64,000 bases of DNA, taken from Thiohalocapsa sp963695445 (GTDB lineage: Bacteria; Pseudomonadota; Gammaproteobacteria; Chromatiales; Chromatiaceae). The notes under the pieces were generated by a model, which was not told where the DNA came from, did not search any database, and saw only the letters and a list, made by a program, of their open reading frames with translations. The stretch lies in assembly GCA_963695445.1 (NCBI GenBank), contig CAVOGV010000009.1, forward strand, positions 1 through 64,000, read 5' to 3'. Shown piece after piece: positions 62,212 to 64,000 of the stretch (position 1 is the stretch's first letter; each line of letters starts with the position of its first letter). The position numbers and the translations under genes were made by a program.

Positions 62212-63306
62212 TCAGGTGCTCGGTGTCGGCGGCGTCATGAGTATCACGAGCCAGCCGGTGCGCTCGATGCGTGCCGCGAGCACGCGGCGCCCGTTCACAT
62301 CGAGACGAACGCTGGCATCGCCGGAGCGCTCGGCCTGGCGCAACAGGCTTTCCACCGCCGAATTCAGTTGCGCGGATTCGGACGCGACCGCGTCGTTCGT
62401 TCCAAGACGCTTGATTCCGTCCGCGGTTCGAACATACAGCACCGCGGCGCCGGCCTCGGAATTGACCCGGTCGATCTCCGCCGCGAGCGCGGGGTCCGTC
62501 GCATCGATGGCGAGTCCCTTGCTGTCGATCAGCAAGGCGCTGCTGCCCGTGGCAGCCGTCAGATGTGACAACACGGAGCGGGCCAGCTCTTTGAGCGTGA
62601 TATCGCGCGAGCTGACGCCGAGTAGTCTGTCGCCCGCATAGACCGGATAGGACGCGGTGATCATCATGCCGGCGCCAACCAGGTCCAGATAGGGCGGCGT
62701 CCAGCCAACCGCGCGCGCATCGAAGTTGGCGGCCTTGTAGTACCCATTCTCGGTGGGTATGCCGTTGTTCACTGCCTGCCCCAAAGGCAGATAGGGATAG
62801 ATCATCATCGCCTCGTCGGCGGTGGTGAGATAGACCCAGGAGAACGGGAAACTCTCGTAAGCGCTGCGAAAGGTCGGCACGAGCTGCTCGAACAGATTCA
62901 GCTGGCGCAGCACGGCGTCGCCGAGCGCCTCGCCCTGATAGCTGTAAAACCCCGGATAAGGGGCCTGGAAGGCCGGCGGCGAGCTCAGCTCCGCGGGCCA
63001 GGTTCGAAAACCGGCGGTGCCGCCTTGCATGGTGCGCCGCGCCAGCCACGAGCTTCTCTCCGTCGGCACATGAGCGTCGCCCGCGGCCAGCCGCGCATAG
63101 GCATCGCCGAGCGCCTTGGTGCTGTCGGCGACCGCACCCAGCACGCCGTCGATGCGGTCCGCGGCCAAACGAACGAGGGCGGTCTCCAAGACCGCGATCG
63201 AATCCGCGCAGCCGTCATCGGCCGCCGCGGTGGCCACGGGTAAGGAAAGCGCAAGCAGGACCGCCGCCGTCCACGGGGACCGAAACCCGCCGCGCTGCCT
63301 GTTCAT
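62212..63306 (-). CDS. Secreted stand-alone Cache-domain protein
   Basis: 364 residues from MNRQRGGFRSPWTAAVLLAL with a signal peptide ending near TAAADDG. The rest is one double-Cache-like sensor domain: YESFPFSWVYLTTADEAMMI, YYKAANFDARAVGWTPPYLD and GMMITASYPVYAGDRLLGVS then SSRDITLKELARSVL. There is no second transmembrane helix and no output domain, so it is a free periplasmic binder or the partner of an unlinked receptor. It lies downstream of the autotransporter gene on the same strand. Confidence 0.75.
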   Translation of the reverse strand: MNRQRGGFRSPWTAAVLLALSLPVATAAADDGCADSIAVLETALVRLAADRIDGVLGAVADSTKALGDAYARLAAGDAHVPTERSSWLARRTMQGGTAGFRTWPAELSSPPAFQAPYPGFYSYQGEALGDAVLRQLNLFEQLVPTFRSAYESFPFSWVYLTTADEAMMIYPYLPLGQAVNNGIPTENGYYKAANFDARAVGWTPPYLDLVGAGMMITASYPVYAGDRLLGVSSRDITLKELARSVLSHLTAATGSSALLIDSKGLAIDATDPALAAEIDRVNSEAGAAVLYVRTADGIKRLGTNDAVASESAQLNSAVESLLRQAERSGDASVRLDVNGRRVLAARIERTGWLVILMTPPTPST

Positions 63307-63494
63307 CGCGACGCCTCGATGCTGGGATGGGGCGCAAGGAAGCATCGGATCGATCCGCTTCGACCATGCGCCCATTTCCCTGCGCGCGCCGGAAGCATCG
63401 AGCGTCGGCAGCACTTTGCGGCTGTCAGGGAGTCGCGTTGCATGGAAGGCCTCCACGGTTGGTCTTGTCTGAATCGCGGGTTGGCGAATCGGCC

Positions 63495-64000
63495 TCAAAA
63501 CGGCAGCTCGACCTTCAGCCCGCCCCCATAACTCTCGCTGTTGTCCGAGAAGCTGCCGAACAGCTCGGCGCGCACGACGAGGTCCTTGCGGGTGAAGACA
63601 TCAACGCTGGCCGCGACATCGAAGCGCGTCTTGTCGAGCTCGGTGCTGGCGGTGAAGGGGGCGACCTCCGCCGGTGCGACGACAAAGCTGCCGGTCACGG
63701 ACGGGGCGCTCGCGCCGATGAACTGGGTGATGCCCAGGCTGAGCTTCGGGCGGATCAGCAGGCCGTCGTCGGTCTCGATCTCGGTGGCGATGTCGATGGC
63801 CGGCTGCAGGTGCGTGTAGATGTTGTCCTCGCCGTCGTGGCGAATCCGGAACCCGGTATTGCCGGACTCGGTAAAGCTTCCCATCGACAGGTAATCGACG
63901 CCGAGGTCGATGCGGGGCTTGAAGCTCCAACGCCCGCGCTCGAACAGATGGGCGGCGCGCAGTTGGCCGGAATACAGCCAGAGTTTCTGGGTGCCGTCGA
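63495..64000 (-). CDS. Autotransporter beta-barrel C-terminus, cut by the window edge
   Basis: The last 168 codons of a gene that begins beyond 64000: LWLYSGQLRAAHLFERGRWS, FKPRIDLGVDYLSMGSF, FVVAPAEVAPFTASTELDKT and a final strand ending in VELPF. Alternating hydrophobic strands and a terminal Phe are typical of an autotransporter outer-membrane barrel. The passenger domain is not in view. Confidence 0.75.
   Translation of the reverse strand, partial: DGTQKLWLYSGQLRAAHLFERGRWSFKPRIDLGVDYLSMGSFTESGNTGFRIRHDGEDNIYTHLQPAIDIATEIETDDGLLIRPKLSLGITQFIGASAPSVTGSFVVAPAEVAPFTASTELDKTRFDVAASVDVFTRKDLVVRAELFGSFSDNSESYGGGLKVELPF

Overview
The window is GC-rich, densely coded bacterial DNA that fits a gammaproteobacterium, most likely a purple-sulfur-type member of the Chromatiales. 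This taxonomic call is an inference. It rests on the pilB-pilC-pilD-coaE order, a ferredoxin-linked 2-oxoacid oxidoreductase operon, a full moxR-bat operon and many small toxin-antitoxin units. No rRNA, tRNA or CRISPR array was seen.

Layout. 0-3.3 kb: a broken acetyl-CoA synthetase gene and an NYN/cold-shock RNA-binding protein. 3.5-8.1 kb: type IV pilus assembly genes pilB, pilC, pilD and then coaE. 8.3-12.8 kb (minus): a pyruvate/2-oxoacid:ferredoxin oxidoreductase operon (gamma-alpha, beta, FAD/4Fe-4S protein). 13-19 kb: a DUF3179 gene, a secreted metallo-beta-lactamase-fold hydrolase, and a Cache/HAMP histidine kinase with an NtrC-type sigma-54 regulator. 19-27.3 kb: molybdenum cofactor genes (mobA, mobB, moeA, a MoeA-like gene and a MoeA/periplasmic-binding-like fusion), interrupted by a HigBA-type module and an NTPase fragment. 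27.3-36 kb (minus): moxR, DUF58, DUF4381, batA, batB, batC, batD. 36-39.3 kb: a decayed higA, a ketopantoate-reductase-like gene, a PAP2 phosphatase and a secreted hypothetical protein. 39.8-51 kb: a urea/short-chain-amide ABC transporter (urtABCDE) with formamidase (fmdA) and fmdB. These are transcribed away from a transporter-fused hybrid histidine kinase and its LuxR-type response regulator. 51-64 kb: an accessory region with a Nudix hydrolase, NTF2-like protein, IS630 fragment, SDF-symporter/solute-binding fusion, VOC protein, thiamine-diphosphate enzyme, phytoene-desaturase-like flavoprotein, PAS protein, Phd/RelE module, secreted Cache protein and the 3' end of an autotransporter.

How the parts work together. 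The urt-fmd block reads as a nitrogen-scavenging unit: UrtA captures urea or short amides, UrtBCDE import them, and formamidase releases ammonia. The divergent NCS1-permease/kinase fusion and its response regulator look like the dedicated sensor, with an 18-bp perfect palindrome in the shared promoter region as a candidate operator. The Mo-cofactor cluster would supply molybdoenzymes encoded elsewhere. MoxR/Bat is a cell-envelope chaperone and von Willebrand factor A system.

Caveat. About twenty genes carry one or more frameshifts or in-frame stops, clustered at 0-14 kb and 59-61 kb. Many of the affected proteins are otherwise perfectly conserved housekeeping enzymes, so most breaks are probably consensus errors rather than true pseudogenes. 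Coordinates of broken genes below span the whole reconstructed gene.
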